Assembly: GCA_003344405.1 (NCBI GenBank)
Contig: NOWV01000037.1
Location: 1-64,000 of the forward strand
Direction: 5' to 3'
Source of the DNA: Trichoplax sp. H2
Taxonomy: Eukaryota; Placozoa; Uniplacotomia; Trichoplacea
DNA: 64,000 nucleotides
Below the pieces are notes generated by a model. That model was given only the letters and a program-made list of their open reading frames with translations, was not told the DNA's origin and did not search any database. Within the stretch, counting starts at the first letter, position 1; each line of letters opens with the position of its first letter. Position numbers and translations under genes: made by a program. Shown piece after piece: positions 63,409 to 64,000 of this stretch.

Positions 63409-64000
63409 AAGTAATTATGGTAAAATTAAACCTTGCTTTCACCAAGATTTTATTATCAGTTTGATTTGAACGCATTGCTGGCAGATACTACAGATATAAA
63501 ATTAACCGATTAATAACCTAAAAATTACGGTAACCTAATTGCTTCAACAACAAAATACTAATTTGCTTACTGCAGCATTCATGAAGTAAAAATCATGATA
63601 TCATAAAACGTATACGTGTTCATTTATACGGTATTAAGGATGCTAGCTTTACCATTATGCCTAGACTTGGGGACAGTTTTTCTCCATAACTTTTAGTAGT
63701 ATGTAATTAAAGTTCTACATGCTATTAATCTCAAGTCTTTTTCCTCACTCTATTGCGTTAATCAAATAAGTGGTCATCATTAAATCTGAAGATATTGAGC
63801 TGTCTCTCAATCGGAGAATCCCAATCACAAATCAATTACCGAATTGCGCAAAATTTTTCATGCAGCTGTTCTTTAGCTATAGCATGGCAATGCGATGATG
63901 TTCGCTATTAATTATATTAAACCTAACAGTTTGATGTACGAATAATAATTTCTTAATGTACTCGTCAGCGCTAATATAGACGGTAATTTGCTTGATAATA
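63409..64000. other. 3' flank of gene 5, no further gene
   Basis: AT-rich, with no exon or repeat recognised up to the end of the window. Confidence 0.4.

Overview
The window looks like part of an AT-rich animal (or at least intron-rich eukaryotic) nuclear genome. There are no operons, no bacterial-style genes and no long ORFs. What can be read as coding consists of short exons bounded by GT..AG splice sites, and much of the rest is LTR-type repeat sequence. I cannot name the taxon from the sequence. All gene models were built by eye from splice phase, reading frame and comparison between copies inside the window.

The main content is a dispersed, all-plus-strand array of one small secreted-protein gene family that I do not recognise by sequence. 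Four copies are complete (1874-5056, 16840-18825, 48713-51392, 61566-63408). A fifth lacks only an assignable first exon (25698-28913). At least one copy is clearly decayed (31028-33011), and three fragments are weaker (11205-12404, 19786-19995, 57536-57831). Every full copy has the same architecture. Exon 1 carries only the ATG and 4-9 codons and ends in phase 1. Exon 2 finishes the signal peptide and encodes the first predicted helix. Exon 3 is 69-74 codons and usually carries an N-glycosylation sequon just before a YNIG/HNIG-like motif. Exon 4 is exactly 57 nt and encodes P-x-x-C near its start. The last exon encodes a terminal amphipathic helix. Introns 2-4 are all phase 0. The spliced products are 212-231 residues. 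The 1-0-0-0 phase pattern, the tiny first exon and the helical secreted product match the known gene architecture of long-chain helical cytokines (IL-6, G-CSF, growth hormone), although I see no sequence identity to them. This family is the candidate novel system.

The second component is a set of solo-LTR-like elements, called here LTR-A to LTR-E plus an LTR-like repeat F. They are 420-580 bp long, many have a TATA box and an AATAAA-like signal, and most are flanked by 5-bp target duplications. Three are nested inside other LTRs. One LTR-B copy sits exactly in the exon-2 splice donor of the 25.7-28.9 kb gene and duplicates GTAAG on both sides. No retroelement coding region was found.

Layout: 1-5.1 kb gene 1; 5.1-11.2 kb mostly empty, with a T-rich segment at 9.0-9.9 kb; 11.2-12.4 kb gene fragment; 16.8-18.8 kb gene 2; 19.8-21 kb an exon inside an allelic duplication around an N gap; 22.2-29.8 kb gene 3 bracketed by two LTR-A copies; 31.0-33.0 kb pseudogene; 33.1-35.4 kb LTR-A copies around a second N gap; 35.4-48.7 kb gene-poor with tandem arrays; 48.7-51.4 kb gene 4; 52.6-58.6 kb LTR cluster and a remnant; 60.3-61.2 kb nested LTR; 61.6-63.4 kb gene 5. 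Both 20-N gaps are flanked by near-identical direct copies differing by insertions, which looks like two haplotypes joined end to end.
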